A DNA stretch of 25,635 nucleotides from positions 1 through 25,635 of the forward strand of contig JAJRPW010000110.1 of NCBI GenBank assembly GCA_024280585.1, written 5' to 3'. The stretch comes from Alphaproteobacteria bacterium. GTDB taxonomy: Bacteria; Pseudomonadota; Alphaproteobacteria; Rickettsiales; UBA6187. This document shows, one piece after another, positions 7,263 to 13,897 of this stretch. The notes beneath the pieces are model-generated. The model did not search any database. It saw only the letters and a list, made by a program, of their open reading frames with translations, and was not told where the DNA came from. The translations under genes and the position numbers were made by a program. How positions within the stretch are numbered: the first letter of the stretch is position 1; every line of letters starts with the position of its first letter.

Positions 7263-7940
7263 CTACCTATAACGTTCCAGTTGTCTTTTATGCTCCAGAA
7301 TTTTCTTGCGTTCCTGCTTTATATCCTCAATGAATTTACGACGGCGATGGCGAAATTCTTTTTTCGCCACCTCAAACTCAGATTTTTTCTGCTGATGTTG
7401 TTTTTCTTTAAGTTCAAGGCGAAAATTTTTGAATATTCCAGGTAGTTTATAAGGAGAATATTCCGAAGAATGCTCGTAAAAGCCTATTTCCGCCGATAAT
7501 TTTTGACCCTGCAGCTTTTTTTTGCCAAATAAACTAACAAAGTGCAGCCGTAACTTCTTAAACATAAGTCGAAGTTCAAGAATCCAGATTTTAATTTTTT
7601 TACCTCGACCTCGCATCAAATCCCATTTCGATGTTTCATGTCCTTTTGCAAATTGATGGTCATGTTCGATGTATTGATCGGTAAGATTTTTCTTGGTGAC
7701 AGGGTTAAATGAACGATCAATGCGTCTGCTATAACCCTCCTGATTATCAGAATTAGCGGCTTCCTGGATCTTATTCGTCCATGATGTTGCTTTTTCCTGC
7801 GTTGCTTCTTTGTGCACCTGATTTCTAAAACGTCCCTTTTCACTGTCAAGCAAAGCGGTTACTGCCTGCTGGTTTGCTGCACGTCTTTTCTTTTCTTCTT
7901 CTAATATTGCAGTCACTTCGAATGCGCTGGTTTTTTTCAT
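7263..7940 (-). CDS. Unknown basic coiled-coil protein, first gene of the trio
   Basis: I do not recognise this 225-residue protein. Residues 8-60 are helical and mixed charge. Residues 106-145 form a basic and hydrophobic amphipathic stretch (RGKKIKIWILELRLMFKKLR, then FVSLFGKKK) that could bind membrane or nucleic acid. Residues 172-225 are a long lysine, arginine and glutamate-rich coiled coil ending in KRQLERYR. It lies 70 bp downstream of fliS on the same strand. The gap contains a possible promoter and operator, so the trio may be transcribed on its own or by read-through from the flagellin operon. The C-terminal coiled coil recalls small coiled-coil secretion stalk proteins such as FliJ, but no real similarity can be claimed. 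Confidence 0.8.
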   Translation of the reverse strand: MKKTSAFEVTAILEEEKKRRAANQQAVTALLDSEKGRFRNQVHKEATQEKATSWTNKIQEAANSDNQEGYSRRIDRSFNPVTKKNLTDQYIEHDHQFAKGHETSKWDLMRGRGKKIKIWILELRLMFKKLRLHFVSLFGKKKLQGQKLSAEIGFYEHSSEYSPYKLPGIFKNFRLELKEKQHQQKKSEFEVAKKEFRHRRRKFIEDIKQERKKILEHKRQLERYR

Positions 7941-7956
7941 ACTTCCAAATTATCAT

Positions 7957-7980
7957 TGTATAATGGTCACTTACCATACA
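7957..7980 (-). promoter_or_regulatory. Possible operator or promoter of the unknown trio
   Basis: ATGGT (7963-7967) and ACCAT (7973-7977) form a perfect 5-bp dyad, flanked by TGTA (7957) and TACA, with a 2-nt bulge on one side. It lies 17-40 bp before the start codon at 7940. Read on the minus strand it includes TATACAAT, a possible -10. The dyad could bind a dimeric regulator. Confidence 0.3.
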
Positions 7981-8010
7981 ACAAATCTTGTTACAATGCA
8001 ATTACAATAT

Positions 8011-8457
8011 TTAAATATTTGCATCCGGGTTTTGCTGATTTTTTTCAATATTTGGTGGTAGATTAATTGCATCCTCATCGGAGGAGGGGGGTATATTTAT
8101 TTCCTCCCATGTTTGCTTGATAATTTTCAGGTTTTCTATGACTTGATCGCAAACTTCAACATTATTGTCACATTGTATTGAAACCAGCAGCCCGTCTACC
8201 GCTTCATAATGTGTGTCCAGAGCTTTTGCCACTTCCTCATTAGCACCGAAATCAAGACAAGCCCGCAACCCGTTAATGATCGAAATTGTTTGATTTATAC
8301 GCTCAAATCTCAGCGATTGATCATCCTCTTCGATAGCCTGTTTAGCCTGCTGTACATAGCATATAGCTGCATCGTAAAGCATGATTATCTGCTCTTTCGG
8401 GTCAAGTGTTTTCTTTGCATTTAAATATGCATCATGTGGATTTATACTGTAAGCCAT
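8011..8457 (-). CDS. fliS: FliS, flagellin export chaperone
   Basis: FliS binds the C-terminus of unexported flagellin in the cytoplasm and keeps it from polymerising before export. The 148-residue helical protein begins with the family pattern NPHDAYLNAKKTLDPKEQIIMLYDAAICYVQQAKQA written across residues 6-42, including the diagnostic LYDAAI segment, and continues with the helix AINGLRACLDFGA-like region (INGLRACLDFGANEEVA). The C-terminal 25 residues are polar and probably disordered. It lies 52 bp downstream of the flagellin gene with AGAGG before the ATG, consistent with one flagellin-fliS transcript. Confidence 0.88.
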   Translation of the reverse strand: MAYSINPHDAYLNAKKTLDPKEQIIMLYDAAICYVQQAKQAIEEDDQSLRFERINQTISIINGLRACLDFGANEEVAKALDTHYEAVDGLLVSIQCDNNVEVCDQVIENLKIIKQTWEEINIPPSSDEDAINLPPNIEKNQQNPDANI

Positions 8458-8509
8458 AAACTGCCTCTCTGGTTTTGTTTATTTTTTGATATTATTGTTG
8501 GTGTAAGGA

Positions 8510-10765
8510 TCAGCTAAGAAGTTGCAGCAAATTATCGAGTCTTTTCTGATTTTGCGCCAGGATGGATATGCTGGCATTGGCTTGTAATGTGAGTTGGGCA
8601 TAACGCGATGACTCCAAGGCATAATCTGTGCCGAGTAATGAGGCACTGCTTGCCTCAAAGTTCTGAATCATAACGTTATTATTTACTATCGCCGAATCAA
8701 ACGATGTAAGGCCAGCACTCACGGTAGCAATTTTGCCAAGGACTGAATTAATGGCATTATCAAGAACATCGGATGCTTCTGTGGCACCTGCAAGTGTTGA
8801 GATACTCAGCGTTTTTGAGTTGCCCGAGTCACTTAAATATATATCTGTCGTTGCGGCACTACCCAAAGATACACCTATTGTGTTTGTCGCTCCTGCTCCC
8901 ACCTGAAATGATAGTGCTGGATTGCCGCTAACACCGAATAAAGTGTCCAGATCATCTGTGAAAACTTTCTGGGTGGTTGAGGTTGTTAGCTCAATAGTCG
9001 TGTCGGTTAAGTTGGATAAATCTATCCGAAGTTGCCTGCCATCGGTTGTTGCAGCGCTGTGGAGCACTAATATTGTACCCGCTCCAACGGTTAGGTTCTT
9101 TGTTGTGGTATTATAATTTCCGGCACCATCGACTATACCACCCGTACTTGCGGTATTATCTGAAATATCAGAGGTGTATACTTCGTTATCTATAGTAACC
9201 GTAATTTTGTTGGTTGATGCATTAAAGGCAAATGAGCCAATTGCACCAAGCCTACCATCATCACCGAATGTATCGCCGACAAAGGCTATATCTCCCCTTG
9301 CATTGGTTCCCTCGGCGTCAAACCCTTCAATTCCTGCAAAAGTTGTACCAATGGCTGCTGAAACATCAAAATCACCGCCTGTAGCGTTAACTTCGGATAA
9401 TATCACGTCCCGGCTTTGATTGATTCTATTGGCTGTAAGTTGCGTTTGAAACCCCGTGGCAGTGTTAGTAAGATCGGTTTCAAAGGCAGTTTGAGTTCCA
9501 CCCGTTATTGTTATATCTGTTGCTCCAACTGTTAATGTGAAGCCGTTATCAGTATACTCATTTGAGCTGTCTGTTGGCCCGGCTGTATTATAAAATGTGA
9601 CTACCTGGCCATTTTTTATAGTGTTTCCCTGACTGTTAAAACCACCTGTGCCAAATAACGTAACTGCCTGCGATGTATAGGTCGTGCCATTTATATCAAC
9701 TGTGAAAGTTGTTCTGTTTTGAGTTCCTGTTGTGTCCAGTGCCGCGGTAAATTTACTAAATCCGCCGAGTAAGCCTTCATCAACGGTTAAATCGGATGCG
9801 GAAACGGAGCGCACCGTTCCAATAGTTCCGCCCGTGGCTGTTGTTATGCTTAGGGCATTTCCGCTACCAACGGTGTCAATATTTTCTGTGCCTAATTGAA
9901 CCTGATTGGCGGCGATACCGCCCTGGGTTGTCAGAGCGAATGTGACGGTGTCAACCGATCCTGTTCCTAGATCCGCCCCTGTTACTGTAATTCCGCCAGT
10001 GCCAAGATCTGTGAATGTATAATTTCTGATAACACTGGATGTTGAAGCTTCAGCCGCTGCAATAAATGCGTCGGCAACTGTTGCTGCGGTGGTTTCGCCC
10101 GTACCAAATGTGATGCCAACACCGCCAATAGTAATAACTGCGCTATTTACCGGGCCTGCGCCAACTCCTGTCAAATCTAAAAGTACTGTTCCGGCTGTTT
10201 TACCTATTTCATTCGTGGTTACCGCGTCAAATGTGCTGGCAGTTAGCAGTTCGCCTGTAGCAACCGTGCCTGAAAAAGAAACCTGTGTTTCATCTATTAA
10301 TGTATAATTTTCAGTGGCTTGGCCTGTGACCGATGTGACGGTTTCCCCGCCGCTTATTGTGCCATCCAGCAGATTTTTGTTATTAAAATTTGTAGTGGAT
10401 GCAAGACGGTCTATTTCGGTTGTGAGCGCCGTAAATTCAGTGTTTAAGTTAGCCAGCTCGTTGGTGGTTAGGGATGTATCTGCGGCTTTGGTAGCTAAAT
10501 CTTTTTGTTGTTGTAACAAGTCAAGAATCTGCTCTAGCCCGCCTTTGGCCGTTGCCAGCAGGCTTTTGCCTTGCCCAGCATTTAAATTCGAGGTTCTTAA
10601 AGAACTTGCCTGATTTGCAAGGACTGATCCTACCGCAAAATCAGCAACATCTGCATTACTTCTTATTCCACTTGAGAGATTTAATACAGAAGTATTTAAT
10701 TTTTCCGTTGTTCTTAATAAGTTAGAAATAACGGCATTTGCTATAACGCTTTGAATTGTAGACAT
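8510..10765 (-). CDS. fliC: Flagellin, with a very large variable central domain
   Basis: This is the filament subunit of the flagellum, exported by the flagellar type III system. Residues 1 to about 140 are the conserved D0/D1 N-terminal domain (for example TEKLNTSVLNLSSGIRSNAD and STTNFNNKNLLDG). The last 95 or so residues are the conserved C-terminal domain (VLGKIATVSAGLTSFDSAI, then the final LAQNQKRLDNLLQLLS). Between them are about 500 residues rich in Thr, Gly, Ser, Ala and Asn with many beta-turn motifs and almost no Cys or Lys. At 751 residues it is much longer than flagellins of about 270-500 residues. The frame is intact throughout. The central part is probably surface-exposed and may be glycosylated. 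FliS follows downstream, and a CtrA-type box lies upstream. Confidence 0.93.
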   Translation of the reverse strand: MSTIQSVIANAVISNLLRTTEKLNTSVLNLSSGIRSNADVADFAVGSVLANQASSLRTSNLNAGQGKSLLATAKGGLEQILDLLQQQKDLATKAADTSLTTNELANLNTEFTALTTEIDRLASTTNFNNKNLLDGTISGGETVTSVTGQATENYTLIDETQVSFSGTVATGELLTASTFDAVTTNEIGKTAGTVLLDLTGVGAGPVNSAVITIGGVGITFGTGETTAATVADAFIAAAEASTSSVIRNYTFTDLGTGGITVTGADLGTGSVDTVTFALTTQGGIAANQVQLGTENIDTVGSGNALSITTATGGTIGTVRSVSASDLTVDEGLLGGFSKFTAALDTTGTQNRTTFTVDINGTTYTSQAVTLFGTGGFNSQGNTIKNGQVVTFYNTAGPTDSSNEYTDNGFTLTVGATDITITGGTQTAFETDLTNTATGFQTQLTANRINQSRDVILSEVNATGGDFDVSAAIGTTFAGIEGFDAEGTNARGDIAFVGDTFGDDGRLGAIGSFAFNASTNKITVTIDNEVYTSDISDNTASTGGIVDGAGNYNTTTKNLTVGAGTILVLHSAATTDGRQLRIDLSNLTDTTIELTTSTTQKVFTDDLDTLFGVSGNPALSFQVGAGATNTIGVSLGSAATTDIYLSDSGNSKTLSISTLAGATEASDVLDNAINSVLGKIATVSAGLTSFDSAIVNNNVMIQNFEASSASLLGTDYALESSRYAQLTLQANASISILAQNQKRLDNLLQLLS

Positions 10766-10886
10766 CTTAATACCTGATCATGTGTCATCTAGGTTACGTA
10801 CCTAACACACGCCTTTTGGTCTACATGGCCCAAGGTTATACTTTAATGATAGGTCTCCTATACAGAGCCCTCTCGTTTGTAATATT

Positions 10887-10922
10887 ATTATGATAGCATG
10901 GTGTTTATTAACAATTCGTTAA
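10887..10922 (-). promoter_or_regulatory. CtrA-type box and promoter upstream of flagellin
   Basis: TTAACAATTCGTTAA (10908-10922) matches the CtrA consensus TTAA-N7-TTAA exactly. On the minus strand, toward flagellin, TTGTTA (10909-10914) overlaps the box and lies 16 bp from CATAAT (10887-10892), a good -10. CtrA bound over a -35 element is the classical layout of CtrA-activated flagellar promoters. The leader to the start codon at 10765 would be about 115 nt. No second gene is encoded in the 373-bp gap 10766-11138. Confidence 0.65.
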
Positions 10923-11012
10923 CTTGGTTGAGAATAGCATTGTTTTTCAACGGGTTAGCTACCAAGGGTTTAAAATGATGGGGGAAATTTAACTAAAAAT
11001 AGAAATATAGTG

Positions 11013-11030
11013 ACAACCATAAGAGGTTGT
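11013..11030. other. Small hairpin between flagellin and the small ORF
   Basis: ACAACC (11013-11018) and GGTTGT (11025-11030) form a perfect 6-bp stem with loop ATAAGA. There is no run of T on either side, so it is not a clear terminator. It lies 109 bp upstream of the small ORF and could be part of its leader. Confidence 0.3.
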
Positions 11031-11138
11031 ATGTATGATTGACTCAACCGTCGTGGTGCTGGTTTACCAGTTTTGTTAATCTTGCACTTCTATCGCAGCC
11101 TGGAAATGGTATAAATATATGAATTGTAGGGGTATATT

Positions 11139-11348
11139 ATGACTCAAGAGGCGTATAAAGATGAAGTAGAAGCCACATTGGATAAAATATTTAATGCTGC
11201 CAGACAAGCAATTAAGGCAAATGCAAACAATATTACGCTTGATAATGTTGATAATACATTGGGAGCGTTGTTCGAGGCTATAAGCCAGGCAAACAAGCAG
11301 GGCAATAAAGCAAAAGTGCCGGATTTCAGGAAGTTCCTGATTAGTTAA
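11139..11348 (+). CDS. Small unknown helical protein (69 residues)
   Basis: I do not recognise this protein. The ATG is preceded by TAGGGG seven bases upstream. The product is polar and mostly helical, with a first helix EVEATLDKIFNAARQAIKA, an Asn-rich turn, a second helix VDNTLGALFEAISQANKQ, and a short basic tail. No cysteine, signal peptide or membrane segment is present. It lies alone between the divergent flagellin gene and the convergent Bax1 gene, 18 bp from the end of the latter. Length and base use are compatible with a real small gene, but there is no family evidence. Confidence 0.5.
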   Translation: MTQEAYKDEVEATLDKIFNAARQAIKANANNITLDNVDNTLGALFEAISQANKQGNKAKVPDFRKFLIS

Positions 11349-11366
11349 CGATGCGTAAACAGGCGA

Positions 11367-12080
11367 CTATCTCCTGTCGCCAAATAATCTCAGCAACATG
11401 AGCATCAGATTGATAAAGTCTAGGTAAAGTCTAAGTGCGCCCATGATAGCGGCTTTACCCATTGCTTCGCTGTTTCCTGCAACCTGGAAGTATATCTCTT
11501 TTATTTTCTGGGTGTCATAAGCTGTAAGCCCGGTAAATATCACAACTCCTATAGCCGATATAGCAAACTGCAAGGCTGTGCTTTGCATAAACATATTAAC
11601 AACCGACGCAATTATTATACCAAAAAGACCCATCATCAAAAATGAACCCATAGCTGTTAAGTCCTTCTTGGTAGTGTAGCCATAAAGGCTCATAGTGCCA
11701 AAAACCCCGGCAGTTATGAAGAATACACGAGTAATGCTTTCGCCAGTATATGCAAGTAATATAGAGGATAATGATAGCCCCATCATTGTTGCGAACGCCC
11801 AGAACCACATTTGTGCTGCTGCTGCCGAAAGTTTATTAAGTCGCACGGATAAATATATCACGATTCCAAGTGGAGCAAGCATCACGACCCATTGCAAAGG
11901 GGTGCCGTAAATCACCTGCATCATTGCAGGAGAGGACGCTGTCAAAAATGCGACAATGCCACTTAAAGCAAGCGCTGATGCCATATAATTATAAACTTTA
12001 AGCATATAAGTCCGAAGCCCGGCGTCATATCCCACCGATTTTGCCGTAGATTTTGCTCTTGAAGCCCTGTCAAATTGCAT
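11367..12080 (-). CDS. Bax inhibitor-1 / YbhL-family membrane protein
   Basis: A 237-residue integral membrane protein with about seven hydrophobic segments after a short basic N-terminus (RASRAKSTAKSVGYDAGLRTYM). Family marks are the YNYMASALALSGIVA first helix, the SLYGYTTKKDLT motif after the fourth helix, the FTGLTAYDTQKIKE motif near residue 185, and the closing ALRLYLDFINLMLMLLRLFG. Bacterial homologues are pH-sensitive calcium-leak channels or respond to membrane protein stress; the role here is unknown. AGAGG lies before the ATG. It is convergent with the small ORF and divergent from the FKBP gene. Confidence 0.92.
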   Translation of the reverse strand: MQFDRASRAKSTAKSVGYDAGLRTYMLKVYNYMASALALSGIVAFLTASSPAMMQVIYGTPLQWVVMLAPLGIVIYLSVRLNKLSAAAAQMWFWAFATMMGLSLSSILLAYTGESITRVFFITAGVFGTMSLYGYTTKKDLTAMGSFLMMGLFGIIIASVVNMFMQSTALQFAISAIGVVIFTGLTAYDTQKIKEIYFQVAGNSEAMGKAAIMGALRLYLDFINLMLMLLRLFGDRR

Positions 12081-12182
12081 TTTAGCCCTCTTTTAATTAA
12101 ATTTTGCCTCTTATACCATTATATAGTAACTATTACCGTAGTTTCAAGTATAATCGAATTTTTATTTTTGGTATCAGTATAT

Positions 12183-12265
12183 TTAGGATTTACGCAGGGC
12201 GAGTATTTTTGAATTATTTTTAACGACCAAACAAACAAAAAGACGATGTTATGCGTAAGTCCTAA
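12183..12265. mobile_element. Rep-A miniature element, short copy (83 bp)
   Basis: Ends TTAGGATTTACGCA (12183-12196) and TGCGTAAGTCCTAA (12252-12265) are 14-bp inverted repeats with one mismatch. The interior (GGGCGAGTATTTTTGAATT, then CAAACAAACAAAAAGACGA) matches both flanks of the copy at 18835-18980, but lacks about 62 bp of its middle. It contains no ORF, so it must be moved by a transposase in trans. It lies 70 bp upstream of the FKBP gene. Confidence 0.8.
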
Positions 12266-12334
12266 TATTGTAAATAATACTATACTATCTGAATGTAATT
12301 GAGTAGAATTATCTCTTAACAATCAGGAGGAAAA

Positions 12335-13300
12335 ATGCAAATATTGCCAAAAACGCCTATTACATGGGTTGTTCTTATAATCATTATCGTGGCGTATTTC
12401 ACATCGGAAGATCATAGTCCATTCTACAAAAACAAGAATGTGGCCGAACAGGAAAAGCTGGTAAAAACCCCACAAAACACGGGTAGTTTCCTCGAAAAAT
12501 TTACCGATAAAATCATACGCAAAGTCAGTGAAAATCCCACCGGGAAGACAGTTGTAAAAGCGCTGGTGGACAAGGCTGTTAAGGATAAATATGGTAATAG
12601 TGATGCAGTAAAAATCCAGGCTATAGAAAGAAATGATGTGGCTTTTTTGGATTTATTTGCCGGGAAAGGGCAAAAATCCCACTGCAATAGTCTGGTTACT
12701 GTGCATTATAATTTTTACATACAAGATACGATAAAACTTGATAGTACGCGCGACAGGAATACCCCGGTTACTTTTAAAATCGGCGATAACAGTGTTATTT
12801 TAGGGCTGGAAAAGGGGGTTGTCGGGATGCAAAAGGGTGGCAAAAGGAAGGTGGTGGTACCTCCCGGACTGGCCTATTTAAACAATAAATTCAGTACTGG
12901 AACGGATCATGACGGCGAGATAATTACTTTGGATGTTGAGATTATTGACGTAAAAAATGGATTTGATCAGTTTAAGAAAAATATATTCATCCAGCAAATT
13001 GAAACGGGAAGCGGGAAAAAAGCGTTTTGTGGTGATGAAGTTACTGTTAAATATGAATTTATGGAAGGAAAAAATAGTCTGGCAGGAGGTGAGTTAAAAT
13101 TCAGACTTGGCGATCATGTTGTGCCTTTTGGCATGGAAAAAGCCTTATTAACAATGAAGAAAAAATCTGAAACTATAGTAAATATTCCGCATGACATGTT
13201 ATTGATAAAAAATGCCAGTATATTGCCGAATGGTCTGGTGTTTGCTGAAAATGGACAAATAAGGCTAAAAATGACACTATTGGAGGTGGAAAGTGAGTGA
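12335..13300 (+). CDS. Membrane-anchored protein with two FKBP-type PPIase domains
   Basis: FKBP domains isomerise prolyl bonds and act as folding helpers. This 321-residue protein starts with a single hydrophobic segment (about residues 9-22, WVVLIIIIVAYF), so the rest probably faces the periplasm. The first FKBP domain spans about 110-212 and keeps a LDST loop, the VILGLEKGVVGMQKGGKRK motif and PPGLAYL. The second, about 218-318, aligns (VPFGMEKALLTMKKKSE), but the catalytic-site Asp loop and the Tyr after the Pro are missing, so it is probably non-catalytic. AGGAGG (12325-12330) gives an ideal ribosome site. The 3' end overlaps the RDD gene by 8 bp, implying coupled expression. Confidence 0.85.
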   Translation: MQILPKTPITWVVLIIIIVAYFTSEDHSPFYKNKNVAEQEKLVKTPQNTGSFLEKFTDKIIRKVSENPTGKTVVKALVDKAVKDKYGNSDAVKIQAIERNDVAFLDLFAGKGQKSHCNSLVTVHYNFYIQDTIKLDSTRDRNTPVTFKIGDNSVILGLEKGVVGMQKGGKRKVVVPPGLAYLNNKFSTGTDHDGEIITLDVEIIDVKNGFDQFKKNIFIQQIETGSGKKAFCGDEVTVKYEFMEGKNSLAGGELKFRLGDHVVPFGMEKALLTMKKKSETIVNIPHDMLLIKNASILPNGLVFAENGQIRLKMTLLEVESE

Positions 13301-13796
13301 ATCCGAACAAATGAATTATGCCAGTTTTAACTACAGAATGCTTGCAAGTTTAATTGATACAGTGCTTAGCACAATTGTTTTAGTGCCGCTGTTCAGCCTG
13401 TTTAACAACCTTGCCGGCATCAAAACAGCACGGGATTTTATGAATGACCCGGCAATTGTGGCGAACGGATTGTCGCTTGAGCAGCAACAGGAAATTATTA
13501 GGGCTACTCTGACTTCGTTCAGTATGCAATCTGTTGTTTTTGCAGTAATTATAATAGCTTTTTGGATATATAAGTCAGCCACACCGGGCAAAATGATTTT
13601 AAATATGAAAATTGTTGATGCTAAAACCGGCGAAAAACCATCAAGAAACCAGCTGATTATTCGTTATTTTGGTTACATAGTTTCAACCATACCACTTTGT
13701 CTTGGATTCATATGGGTTTTTTATGATAAAAAACGTCAGGGTTGGCACGATAAAATGGCAGGAACTGTAGTTATAAGGAAGAAAAAAACTATATAG
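13293..13796 (+). CDS. RDD-family membrane protein
   Basis: A 167-residue protein with the family pattern: ASFNYRMLASLIDTVLSTIV at the start, IYKSATPGKMILNMKIVDA after the second hydrophobic segment, and FYDKKRQGWHDKMAGTVVI at the end. Three hydrophobic segments are visible (about 18-40, 80-92 and 124-140). GTG 13293 is taken as the start because GGAGGT (13282-13287) is ideally spaced; the ATG at 13311 has no such site. It begins inside the FKBP gene and is probably translated by coupling. RDD proteins are membrane transporters or assembly factors of unknown substrate. The stop codon TAG (13794-13796) lies inside the Rep-B terminus. Confidence 0.9.
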   Translation: MSESEQMNYASFNYRMLASLIDTVLSTIVLVPLFSLFNNLAGIKTARDFMNDPAIVANGLSLEQQQEIIRATLTSFSMQSVVFAVIIIAFWIYKSATPGKMILNMKIVDAKTGEKPSRNQLIIRYFGYIVSTIPLCLGFIWVFYDKKRQGWHDKMAGTVVIRKKKTI

Positions 13797-13897
13797 TATT
13801 TCATCTTTGAAGTGACCGGGCGTTAATCTTCGGCTTATGTATGTTTATACATTGCGCCTCGATTTCCTACGGTTACATCAAACCTGAAAAACTATAG
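13791..13897. mobile_element. Rep-B palindromic element, copy 2 (between RDD gene and ubiD)
   Basis: The left end is ATATAGTATTTC and the right end is AAAACTATAG, with an inner stem TTTGAAGTGACCG against CGGTTACATCAAA. The sequence is about 93% identical, counted by eye, to the copy at 24383-24490. It fills the whole space between two convergent genes, supplies both stop codons, and its hairpin probably serves as a two-way transcription stop. Confidence 0.8.

Noticed and set aside
10314..10613. A gene on the plus strand opposite flagellin
   Set aside because: It is the mirror of the flagellin coding sequence; the Ser/Val-rich product results from the Thr/Ala-rich flagellin codons.
8510..10765. 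Frameshift or gene fusion explaining the length of flagellin
   Set aside because: The frame is continuous with uniform composition and standard flagellin ends at both termini.
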